This document shows positions 19,777 through 27,876 of a DNA stretch of 64,000 nucleotides, in pieces. A model generated the notes under the pieces. It was given only the letters and a program-made list of their open reading frames with translations, did no database searches and was not told where the DNA came from. The translations under genes and the position numbers were made by a program. Source of the stretch: Mucilaginibacter limnophilus (lineage in GTDB: Bacteria > Bacteroidota > Bacteroidia > Sphingobacteriales > Sphingobacteriaceae); assembly GCF_004005815.1 (NCBI RefSeq), contig NZ_SACK01000001.1, forward strand, positions 496,001 to 560,000, written 5' to 3'. Numbering within the stretch: position 1 is the stretch's first letter; each line of letters begins with the position of its first letter.

Positions 19777-21270
19777 ATGAAAAAATATATAGCAATCATA
19801 ATATGTGCGGTATTATCAGGACTAACATCGTGCAAAAAATTTCTTGAAGAAAATCCGCGCTCAGATATCTCTCCGGGTGTGTTCTATAAAACCGAATCTC
19901 AGGCAAAGGCTGCTGTTACCGGATGTTATAAGGGGCTTGAATCACAATTCTTATCTGTTTTCTTCGGTCTTTCAATTTCCGACTGGATATCTGTTGAAAC
20001 ACTGCCGGGATTTGCCACTCGTACGTTGGTAAACAATGCGGAGGACATCCAATTTACTGATCTGACTAAAATTGAGGCAACTAATTCATATGTTGCCGGC
20101 CAATGGAAAGACAATTATTTGCCTATCAATAACTGTAACAGCGTAATACAAAATTTAACATCTTCAGGCGTTCTGGATGAAGCTACAAAAAGCAAAATGC
20201 TTGGCGAAGTTTATTTTCTAAGGGCCTATTATTACTTTCAATTGGTTCGATTATTTGGTGATGTGCCGCTACGAACAGTGCCTGCTACCACTCTTGAAGA
20301 GTCAAGCGCGCCTCGAAATAAGCAGGAAACCATTTACAATCAGATTGTGTCAGATCTTAAACAGGCTGAAGGTGCTGGTTTACCCACATTGCCACAGGAT
20401 AACTCGGGACGTGTAACCGTAACTGCAGTTAAATCATTGCTGGCAAAAGTTTATCTCACAATGGCTGGTGCTCCCTTAAATAAAGGGACTGAATATTATC
20501 AGCTTGCGTACGATAAAGCTAAAGAAGTGATTACAAGCAATGATGCAGGGCTGATACCAAACCTTAGTGATATATTAACACCGGCTTATGAGAATAAGGT
20601 TGAAAATATATTTATGGTTCAGCGTCAAATGCCGAATGCACCAAGTATGATGCACTATTCGATGCTGCCCATACCAACGCCGCAGGTGCCACTTGGCGCT
20701 TATAACGACAGGTCGGGCGCAATGCAGATAAAGCAGGAGTTTTATAACTCATACCGTCCGAATGATATTCGGAATGATCAGCATTATCTATACGATTACG
20801 TGTATCCTGAAAATGGGAACCATTATATCATGGTTTACAAATATTGGGATGGAACGGCGATAAATACAGGCGACTCGGGCGCTAACATCCCGCTTATAAG
20901 GTATGCCGATGTATTGCTGATAGCTGCCGAAGCCAGAGCAATGATTGATGGTGGCTCGACAAGCGATGCAACCGCGATACAGGCATATAATGCCGTGCAC
21001 ACCCGCGCCGTGCCGGGCGACAACAAGGCAACCATTACTTTTGATGATGTTTTTCGTGAACGTTTCTGGGAGTTTTGTTTTGAAAATCAAACCTGGTTTG
21101 ATATGAAGCGTACGTTGAAAACTATGGATGTGCCAAGTGGTAACATAGTAAACATGATAGGATATAAAGCGCCTGCCCACGGCCGCCCTTTTGAAGAAAC
21201 CGACCTGTATTTGCCTATACCGCAGGTTGAGATAGATGCAAACCCGCGAATATTGGAACCGGCACAATAA
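19777..21270 (+). CDS. SusD/RagB-family surface glycan-binding lipoprotein
   Basis: 497 residues with a lipoprotein signal peptide (lipobox LTSC, Cys near residue 19) followed by KKFLEENPRSD, the hallmark of SusD N-termini. Helical TPR-like segments (LGEVYFLRAYYYFQLVRLFGDVP) and the C-terminal REERFWEFCFENQTWFDMKR-like motif (RERFWEFCFENQTWFDMKR) fit RagB/SusD. It caps the SusC barrel on the cell surface and binds the glycan. It lies 19 bp after SusC, so the two are one transcript, ended by the hairpin at 21301. Confidence 0.95.
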   Translation: MKKYIAIIICAVLSGLTSCKKFLEENPRSDISPGVFYKTESQAKAAVTGCYKGLESQFLSVFFGLSISDWISVETLPGFATRTLVNNAEDIQFTDLTKIEATNSYVAGQWKDNYLPINNCNSVIQNLTSSGVLDEATKSKMLGEVYFLRAYYYFQLVRLFGDVPLRTVPATTLEESSAPRNKQETIYNQIVSDLKQAEGAGLPTLPQDNSGRVTVTAVKSLLAKVYLTMAGAPLNKGTEYYQLAYDKAKEVITSNDAGLIPNLSDILTPAYENKVENIFMVQRQMPNAPSMMHYSMLPIPTPQVPLGAYNDRSGAMQIKQEFYNSYRPNDIRNDQHYLYDYVYPENGNHYIMVYKYWDGTAINTGDSGANIPLIRYADVLLIAAEARAMIDGGSTSDATAIQAYNAVHTRAVPGDNKATITFDDVFRERFWEFCFENQTWFDMKRTLKTMDVPSGNIVNMIGYKAPAHGRPFEETDLYLPIPQVEIDANPRILEPAQ

Positions 21271-21300
21271 CCTCACCACAATTAAACCAAACCTCACCAC

Positions 21301-21331
21301 AAAAAAGCCGCCCCGAAAGGGCGGCTTTTTT
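21301..21331. terminator. Bidirectional terminator between susD and the convergent gene
   Basis: AAAAAAGCCGCCC pairs with GGGCGGCTTTTTT around CGAAA. A-run and T-run on both sides make it work in both directions; its T-tract overlaps the stop codon of the minus-strand gene. Confidence 0.9.
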
Positions 21332-22553
21332 ACTTTTTGTTAAATAAGGCTTTAATAGTTGCTTCTCCATTGCTGCCAACAGGGCAGGCAGCGCTATTTG
21401 TGTTGGCCCGATAAACGCCGGCAGGTGCAGCACCCGGCATTATCATAAATCCGGCTTTGTCAAGTTCGTGCACACGGTTATAAGCGTATTTAAGCCACTG
21501 GTTGCGGTAAGTCTCAGGCTGTGAAGCAAACCAGTTCACTTCATCGTATCCCCAAACATCATATTGTTCCGGTCCCGCCTGGCCAATGTGTGAAGTGTTG
21601 CCGTACGAGTCGAGTTCGACAAGGTAAGGCAGGCTTTCGCATTTCCATCCGGAAGGCGTAATGCCACCCGGACTGCAGCCGTAAAAAGCATCACTGTAAC
21701 CGGTTTCTAAAACAGTATTATGTTCAGCCTCAGGGCCAAGCTCTTTTGGCCGTAACGGGAACGAATGAAAATCAAATAGGAGATGACCGCTTTTGTCTTT
21801 CATCCATCTGCGGGGCACATGCCCGTCGCATATAACCATATTGCGGCGGGCGTGTGTTTTGGCATAGGTGCGTACTTTGCCCAGTATATCCTTCCAACCG
21901 GCATAGTCGTTATTGATGTCTGTTTCAGCCATCAGTTCTACCTGCCCGAAATGCAGTGCCTCAATGCCGATATCAATAAACTGCTTAGCCAGCCAGTAAA
22001 ACCATAGGCGTGTTTCAATCTGAGTGATATCAGGTACGCTCTGTCCATCGCTCCACTGGTTTACCCGGTTGCCATTAGGGTAGAGCATAGCATTGTAGTT
22101 GAAATTTCGTTTTTCGACCGGAAGGTTAAAAGCTCTAAAAACCCATTCGGGAATGGCTATGTCATTAACTTTTGTTGTGACGATCTCAAAAATGCAGGCC
22201 TGTGCAATGATCTGCCGGTCGCTTGCATGCAGGTCGGCTATGCGCTGTTTGGCATATTTCAGAAACGCGGGATTGTTATACTTTTCGTCTTCACCAAAGG
22301 AAAAAATAACCCTGCCGACAAATTTGGCGCCCGTGTTCAGTATCATGCGCTTATCGTCGTCGCGATAGGGAATGGCGTTTTTAAACTGGGTAAAGCTGTC
22401 GCTTTTAGCATACTCATACATTTGTATGGCATGGCTCAAGTAACTTTCAAGCACCCGTCGGGGCATGGTGCCTTTAAAAGTGTAGTTGCTTTGCGCATAG
22501 CAATCGGTGACAAACCACAGCAGCAAAACCGCTGTTAATAGTTTAATTTTCAT
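21330..22553 (-). CDS. Secreted protein of unknown family next to susCD
   Basis: About 407 residues from ATG 22553, chosen because it gives a clean signal peptide (MKIKLLTAVLLLWFVTDCYAQS); a longer frame from 22637 adds a poor leader. No family recognised. The mature protein has features of a TIM-barrel-like enzyme: WFYWLAKQFIDIGIEALHFGQVE followed by conserved-looking acidic and aromatic patches (CDGHVPRRWMKD, DFHSFPLRPKEL, WGYDEVNWFASQPE). Its place convergent to the SusC/SusD genes suggests a role in glycan processing, but catalytic residues cannot be assigned. Confidence 0.75.
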   Translation of the reverse strand: MKIKLLTAVLLLWFVTDCYAQSNYTFKGTMPRRVLESYLSHAIQMYEYAKSDSFTQFKNAIPYRDDDKRMILNTGAKFVGRVIFSFGEDEKYNNPAFLKYAKQRIADLHASDRQIIAQACIFEIVTTKVNDIAIPEWVFRAFNLPVEKRNFNYNAMLYPNGNRVNQWSDGQSVPDITQIETRLWFYWLAKQFIDIGIEALHFGQVELMAETDINNDYAGWKDILGKVRTYAKTHARRNMVICDGHVPRRWMKDKSGHLLFDFHSFPLRPKELGPEAEHNTVLETGYSDAFYGCSPGGITPSGWKCESLPYLVELDSYGNTSHIGQAGPEQYDVWGYDEVNWFASQPETYRNQWLKYAYNRVHELDKAGFMIMPGAAPAGVYRANTNSAACPVGSNGEATIKALFNKK

Positions 22554-22660
22554 CAGGTTTAATTGGTAAAAGCTGTTGCAAAATATCATTAAAACCGCAT
22601 AGTTACCAACGCCACCGTTGTATTGTTGAAAAACCATTGCACTATACCGACAATGGCTTG

Positions 22661-22691
22661 TTGCCTTAATGCGATGTAAAGATTAACTTTG
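22661..22691 (+). promoter_or_regulatory. Full Bacteroidota promoter for trxB
   Basis: TTG at 22661-22663, a 20-nt spacer, and TAACTTTG at 22684-22691: both elements match the -33/-7 consensus. Predicted start about 22697, giving a leader of roughly 17 nt before the ATG at 22714. Confidence 0.7.
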
Positions 22692-22713
22692 TATTCATTT
22701 TTATTGAAGCTAC

Positions 22714-23670
22714 ATGTCTGGAGAATTAGAACACGTTAAATGTCTTATTATAGGCTCGGGCCCGGCCGGATATACTGCGGCTATTTACGCTTCGCGCGCC
22801 GACCTTAAACCTGTGTTATATACAGGTATGCTATCGGGCGGGCAGCTTACCCAAACTACCGAGGTAGAAAACTATCCCGGCTACCCTGATGGGATTTTAG
22901 GTCCTGAGATGATGCAGAACTTTGAAAAGCAAGCATCAAGACTTGGTACTGATATCCGCTTCGGCTATGTAAGTTCGGTTGATTTTTCGAGCCTGCCACA
23001 TAAGGTAGTGGTTGACGAAAGCAAGACCATTCTTGCCGATACCGTGATTATTTCTACAGGCGCTTCAGCAAAATGGTTAGGCCTTGAGTCTGAACAAAAA
23101 TATAACGGCTTTGGCGTTTCAGCCTGTGCCGTTTGCGACGGTTTCTTTTTCCGGGGACAGGATGTAGCCATTGTTGGCGCGGGTGATACGGCTGCTGAGG
23201 AAGCTACTTATTTAGCCAAACTTTGCCGCAAAGTGTACATGCTTGTACGCCGCGACGAATTCCGCGCTTCAAAAGCGATGGTTCACCGCGTATTGAACAC
23301 CCCGAATATCGAGGTGATTTACAATACCGAAACCAAAGAGATAGTTGGCGACGGACAGGTGGTTACGGGCGTAAAAGTGATAAACAACCAAACCAACGAA
23401 GATAAAACACTGGATGTTACCGGCTTTTTTGTGGCCATTGGTCATCACCCTAACACCGAGATTTTCCGTGGCTGGATACACATGGATGAAACGGGTTATA
23501 TCATTACCAAGCCGGGTTCGTCTGAAACAAATATCGAAGGTGTTTTTGCCTGCGGCGACGCACAAGATCATATCTATCGCCAGGCGGTAACTGCGGCAGG
23601 TTCAGGCTGTATGGCTGCTATTGATGCCGAGCGTTACCTTGCCGCTAAAGAACATGTGGTAACAGCATAA
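22714..23670 (+). CDS. trxB: Thioredoxin reductase
   Basis: NADPH-dependent flavoenzyme that keeps cytosolic thioredoxin reduced. 318 residues, normal length. FAD-binding GSGPAGYTAAIYASRA at the N-terminus, redox-active disulfide CAVC (Cys138/Cys141 by count), NADPH-binding GAGDTAAEEA, and FAD motif GVFACGDAQDH near the C-terminus are all intact. Monocistronic with its own promoter and terminator. Confidence 0.97.
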   Translation: MSGELEHVKCLIIGSGPAGYTAAIYASRADLKPVLYTGMLSGGQLTQTTEVENYPGYPDGILGPEMMQNFEKQASRLGTDIRFGYVSSVDFSSLPHKVVVDESKTILADTVIISTGASAKWLGLESEQKYNGFGVSACAVCDGFFFRGQDVAIVGAGDTAAEEATYLAKLCRKVYMLVRRDEFRASKAMVHRVLNTPNIEVIYNTETKEIVGDGQVVTGVKVINNQTNEDKTLDVTGFFVAIGHHPNTEIFRGWIHMDETGYIITKPGSSETNIEGVFACGDAQDHIYRQAVTAAGSGCMAAIDAERYLAAKEHVVTA

Positions 23671-23697
23671 ACTGTTGTTAAATATATCGTGATATTG

Positions 23698-23727
23698 AAA
23701 GCCGCTGAAAAGCGGCTTTTGTTTTTT
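23698..23727 (+). terminator. Terminator after trxB
   Basis: AAAGCCGCT pairs with AGCGGCTTT around GAAA, followed by TGTTTTTT. Confidence 0.85.
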
Positions 23728-23818
23728 GCAACTATTCCGTTCAATTGGCGATAGGTGTGGCAACATTGAAAATAATCAATTAAATTAACAGCGTTTTAAA
23801 GCTAACCTCATTGTATAA

Positions 23819-26125
23819 ATGAAAAAAAACGTTTTCAGGCTTATTGCCGCAATAGTGATCTTATCGCCGGTAATTGCAACAGCACAGGATGCTGACCCTA
23901 ATCTTGGAATCATTCCGGCGCCGGTATCGGTTAGGAAAATGACCGGTGAGTTTGTCATCAGCAAAGAAACCAATTTGCTTGCTGATACTGTAGATAATAA
24001 AGCTGTACTTTTTCTGGGGGATTTTCTGAAAAATAAAGCGATGCTGGCTGTTCAGCCCAAGCATTATAGCGGCAGCGCTCCTGAAAACAGTATAATACTT
24101 ACCGCCGAAGGCACAGCCAACATGCCTGCCGAAGCTTACCGCCTTACCATAACCCCCGGCAAAATAACCATAGCTGGTAAAGGTGCCGGATTGTTTTATG
24201 GCATACAATCACTTATCCAGCTTTTCCCTGCCGAGCGTGCGGGTACGGTTAGATTACCATCAGTTGTTATCGACGACTATCCGCGTTTTGGTTACCGGGG
24301 ATTGATGCTTGACGTTTGCCGCCATTTTGTGAGTGTTGAATCGCTAAAAAAATATATCGACCTGCTGGCTGCGTATAAGTTCAATACCTTTCATTGGCAT
24401 TTAACTGACGACCAGGGCTGGCGTATCGAAATAAAAAAATACCCTAAGCTAATTCAGGTGGGCAGCCAGCGCGCGCAAACGGTTATCGGCAATTACCACG
24501 ACCGCACGCCTCAGCAATATGATAATACGCCTTACGGTGGTTATTACACGCAAGATCAGGTACGCGGAATAGTGAAATATGCCGCTGACAGGTACATCAC
24601 CGTTATACCCGAAATTGAAATGCCCGGACACGCCATGGCTGCCCTTGCCGCATATCCTGAACTAAGCTGCAACCCAAGTGAAACCTATAAGGTTGCGGAA
24701 ACATGGGGCGTTTTCAAAGACGTATTCTGTCCCAACGAACAAACGTTTACCTTTTTGCAGGATGTGCTTACCGAGGTAATGGACCTGTTTCCAAGTAAGT
24801 TAATTCACATAGGCGGGGATGAAGTGCCTAAGGACATTTGGAAGAAATCGGCATATGCCCAAAAACTTATAAGCCAAAATAAATTAAAAGACGAGCATGG
24901 CCTGCAAAGCTATTTTATACACCGCATTGAAAAGTTTGTGAACAGCAAAGGCCGCAACATCATCGGCTGGGATGAAATACTGGAAGGCGGGCTTGCACCA
25001 AATGCGACCGTAATGAGCTGGAGAGGCGAAGCCGGCGGCATCGAGGCCGCCCAGCAAAATCACAATGTGATTATGACGCCAGGCAGCAATGGTTTATACC
25101 TTGATCACGCTCAAGGTTTGCTGTATCAGGAACCAATGGGTATAGGCGGTTATGCACCGTTGGAGAAAACGTATAGTTATAATCCAACACCGGCAGTATT
25201 AACTCCGCAGCAACAGAAATATATTTTGGGTGTACAGGGTAATCTTTGGGCAGAATATATTCCTACGGAGAACAAACGTCAGTATATGCTTTTACCACGT
25301 TTGCTGGCAATTGCCGAGGTAGCCTGGTCGCCGTTGGCTAAGAAGAACTTTGTCGATTTTTCGGAAACACGCCTGCCGCGTCATTACGCCTGGCTCGAAA
25401 AAAATGATTTTAATTATCGTGTTCCGCCAGCCATAGGCGCTAAGGATACCATTATGTTTGCGCCGCAGGTAACGGTAAATCTGAAATCGCCGGTTGAAGG
25501 AGCAAGTGTTTATTATACTATTGATGACTATACGCCGCGTGAAACGGATAAGCTTTATTCGCTGCCGGTTACTTACAATATTCCTGCAGGACAATACCGC
25601 GAACTCAAAACCATAGTGATAACGCCAACAGGCAAGCGCAGCCGTGTTACTAAAACAACAGTGTATAACCTTGCGCCATTACCTGCCGCACAGTTTCAAG
25701 GAAATGTTCCGGGTGTGAAATATCAGTTGTATGGAGGCTCATTCGGAAATACCGGGCGTGTTGAATCGGGCGGTTTGATAGATACCGGTACGGTGAAGAC
25801 GTTTAGTCCGCTGGCTTTTAAAAAGAATAACAAAAGCTTTGGTGTAATTTACAGCGGTTACATCAATGTTCCGCAAGACGGGCAGTATGGCTTCGCGACA
25901 CAATCGGCAGATGGTTCGGTATTGCTTATAGATGATCAGCCTGTGGTTGATAACGATGGCCGTCATAACCTTTATGAAAAAGGCGGGGCTGTCAATTTAT
26001 TAAAGGGATTTCATAAAATTACCGTAAAATATTTTAATATTGGGGCAACAAGTATCCTGCGTGTGTACATGACCCAACCGGGCCGGCCCAAAGGAGAATT
26101 GTCACCCGAATCGATTTATAACTGA
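23819..26125 (+). CDS. Secreted GH20 beta-N-acetylhexosaminidase with PA14 domain
   Basis: 768 residues. Signal peptide ending ATAQD, an N-terminal GH20b domain (about 30-150), then the GH20 catalytic barrel with RGLMLDVCRHFVS, FHWHLTDDQGWR and the catalytic pair in HIGGDE (Asp334-Glu335, Asp stabilising the N-acetyl oxazolinium and Glu acting as acid). A chitobiase-type C-terminal segment (YYTIDDYTPRE) follows at about 550-610 and a PA14 carbohydrate-binding domain at about 625-765 (NVPQDGQYGFATQSADGSVLLIDDQ). It should release terminal GlcNAc or GalNAc from chitin fragments or host/plant glycans in the periplasm or outside the cell. Confidence 0.95.
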   Translation: MKKNVFRLIAAIVILSPVIATAQDADPNLGIIPAPVSVRKMTGEFVISKETNLLADTVDNKAVLFLGDFLKNKAMLAVQPKHYSGSAPENSIILTAEGTANMPAEAYRLTITPGKITIAGKGAGLFYGIQSLIQLFPAERAGTVRLPSVVIDDYPRFGYRGLMLDVCRHFVSVESLKKYIDLLAAYKFNTFHWHLTDDQGWRIEIKKYPKLIQVGSQRAQTVIGNYHDRTPQQYDNTPYGGYYTQDQVRGIVKYAADRYITVIPEIEMPGHAMAALAAYPELSCNPSETYKVAETWGVFKDVFCPNEQTFTFLQDVLTEVMDLFPSKLIHIGGDEVPKDIWKKSAYAQKLISQNKLKDEHGLQSYFIHRIEKFVNSKGRNIIGWDEILEGGLAPNATVMSWRGEAGGIEAAQQNHNVIMTPGSNGLYLDHAQGLLYQEPMGIGGYAPLEKTYSYNPTPAVLTPQQQKYILGVQGNLWAEYIPTENKRQYMLLPRLLAIAEVAWSPLAKKNFVDFSETRLPRHYAWLEKNDFNYRVPPAIGAKDTIMFAPQVTVNLKSPVEGASVYYTIDDYTPRETDKLYSLPVTYNIPAGQYRELKTIVITPTGKRSRVTKTTVYNLAPLPAAQFQGNVPGVKYQLYGGSFGNTGRVESGGLIDTGTVKTFSPLAFKKNNKSFGVIYSGYINVPQDGQYGFATQSADGSVLLIDDQPVVDNDGRHNLYEKGGAVNLLKGFHKITVKYFNIGATSILRVYMTQPGRPKGELSPESIYN

Positions 26126-26142
26126 TTGATTAAAATATATTA

Positions 26143-26877
26143 ATGGGCATCAAATGTACTGTTATGATGCTGGCTGCTTGCGCAATTTTAGCAGGCTGCA
26201 GCGGTAATGATGATAAAGCTGTAAAAAAGGTTGCTACCCCTAAAGCACCGCCACTGCAGGCGCCTTTCAGGTTCCACAAACTGGTAGAGGTAGCGCCGGG
26301 AAACGACTTTGACATATTAAGCTGGGGCAGGGGCGCCACTGATGTCGGCTCGTTTATCATCCTGCATTCTGATTCGGTAGCCATGAACTATACCACCACA
26401 ACCGGCGACCTTGAAGGAACCGTGGTTGATGTGTATAATGCTGATATGGATGTTGACGGGAACCCAGAGTTGCTGATTGAATCGCACTCAAAAGACACCA
26501 CTAAGTACACTAATATTTACTCTTTCGAGTTTAACAATAGCAGGGCTTCTAAACTGGATTTTCCTGATCTTACCAGGAAACAAAGCAAGGGCTACCGCGG
26601 ACAGGATAATTTCTATATCAAAGAAGGCAAGTTTATCCGCGAGTTTCCAATTTACACAGGCGAAGGTAAAGCTGCTAAACCAAGCGGCGCCAAACGCGTA
26701 CTGCAATACAGCTTGCGCAATAACAGCTTCACTGTTGAGCAGTTGAGTAAAGATTCAACAGATAAAGATGACCCTGTGATTCAACCTGTGAAGCAGGAAA
26801 ACAAAGCAATGGTTAAAAAATCAGGCAAGAAAAAATCTTCATCAAAAAAGAAAAGAAGGCACAGGAGGAGAGAGTAA
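26143..26877 (+). CDS. Putative lipoprotein with polybasic C-terminus, function unknown
   Basis: 244 residues with lipobox LAGC near residue 19 (MGIKCTVMMLAACAILAGCSG). The middle (residues 45-200) looks like a beta-rich domain recording a quantity (VDVYNADMDVDGNPELLIESHS resembles an FG-GAP/EF-hand-like VCBS segment). The last 25 residues are nearly all Lys, Ser and Arg (KKSGKKKSSSKKKRRHRRRE), which is odd for a lipoprotein and might bind nucleic acid, LPS or peptidoglycan. It follows the GH20 gene by 17 bp, so it is probably co-transcribed. Confidence 0.8.
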   Translation: MGIKCTVMMLAACAILAGCSGNDDKAVKKVATPKAPPLQAPFRFHKLVEVAPGNDFDILSWGRGATDVGSFIILHSDSVAMNYTTTTGDLEGTVVDVYNADMDVDGNPELLIESHSKDTTKYTNIYSFEFNNSRASKLDFPDLTRKQSKGYRGQDNFYIKEGKFIREFPIYTGEGKAAKPSGAKRVLQYSLRNNSFTVEQLSKDSTDKDDPVIQPVKQENKAMVKKSGKKKSSSKKKRRHRRRE

Positions 26878-26882
26878 GCCTG

Positions 26883-27647
26883 TTATAAGTTAAGTGAAGT
26901 TTGCAACGGATCAGGTTGAGCTACAGCCGTTCCGGTCATCTTCATCATTTCCTTAGCGTTATAAACGGCTTCCACATCAATATCATTGTTAAAATAGAAC
27001 CAGCCTTCTTCGGCATTATTGTTTTGCTTTATAGAGTCGACAATCTTTTGTAATTCCTCGTTAGTGTAGGGTGACTTATATAAAAGCGGAACGCCATGAA
27101 AGCGATAATATATAACAGGTGTATTTTGTATAACCGCATCAGGCAACTCAGGGTGACTTTGCCCGCAAAACGTAATGTGATGTTTGCCTAATGTTTCGTA
27201 CACCTCCTCTCGCCACCAGCTTTCGTGCCTCAATTCAAGTACGTTGCTAAACGCCGGGTTTAAGTTGTTGATGATACGCTCAAGACGTTCTTCATCATAA
27301 TGAAACCTTGGCGGCATTTGAAACAGCACCGGGCCAAGCTTTTCCAGCAGACCGTCATTTATAGTATCGTAAAAGCTTGTGATCAGGTCAACGGAGTTAT
27401 GAAATTGCTTAAAATGTGTTATGGCGCGTGGCGCTTTAACCGAGAACCTGAAATCAGCCGGGCTTTTCTGATGCCAGGTTTGCAGGAACGACAATTGCGG
27501 AAAGCGGTAAAAGGTGACATTCAGCTCAAGCGTTTTAAAATGTTCGCAGTAAAAGTCGAACCATTTACGCTGAGCCAGCTTTTCCGGATAAAACTTACCT
27601 TTCCAGCCTTTATAATGAAATCCCGAGCAGCCTATATGCCAATCCAT
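26883..27647 (-). CDS. DUF72-family protein
   Basis: 254 residues starting MDWHIGCSGFHYKGWKGKFYP, the DUF72 signature (IG-x-SG-x-x-Y-x-x-W-x-x-x-FYP). The family has a TIM-barrel structure and unknown function; E. coli YecE belongs to it. The conserved pieces HFKTLELNVTFYRFP, FSVKAPRAITH and YYRFHG are present. Convergent with the lipoprotein gene with 5 bp between stops. Confidence 0.92.
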   Translation of the reverse strand: MDWHIGCSGFHYKGWKGKFYPEKLAQRKWFDFYCEHFKTLELNVTFYRFPQLSFLQTWHQKSPADFRFSVKAPRAITHFKQFHNSVDLITSFYDTINDGLLEKLGPVLFQMPPRFHYDEERLERIINNLNPAFSNVLELRHESWWREEVYETLGKHHITFCGQSHPELPDAVIQNTPVIYYRFHGVPLLYKSPYTNEELQKIVDSIKQNNNAEEGWFYFNNDIDVEAVYNAKEMMKMTGTAVAQPDPLQTSLNL

Positions 27648-27781
27648 ATCTTAATAATGGTTTAAGATTGCAGATTGTTTTAAAGTAGTAACCTCCATGC
27701 TAAAGTTGTTCAGCATCCCACATGGCAAGCATAAATATAGCTTTATGTAAGTGGAAACGGATTAAAAACAACAAACAATTA

Positions 27782-27866
27782 ATCTGCACATTCGCATATC
27801 TGCACATTCACAAATCTGTATATCCGCATATTCAACCACTTGCATATCCGCACCTCCGCACATATC
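27782..27866 (+). repeat. Degenerate 12-bp repeats (CATATCTGCACATTCG type) in the batA leader
   Basis: Several overlapping variants of ATCTGCACATTC / GCATATCTGCACATTC / TATCCGCATATTC / GCATATCCGCACC run up to 10 nt before the ATG at 27877. The same words recur in inverted orientation at 40833-40963. Non-coding. Confidence 0.7.
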
Positions 27867-27876
27867 TTAGCATTCT

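Noticed and set aside
22554..22637. Longer N-terminus of the secreted protein at 21330
   Set aside because: The upstream frame does not look like a signal peptide, and ATG 22553 gives a clear one.
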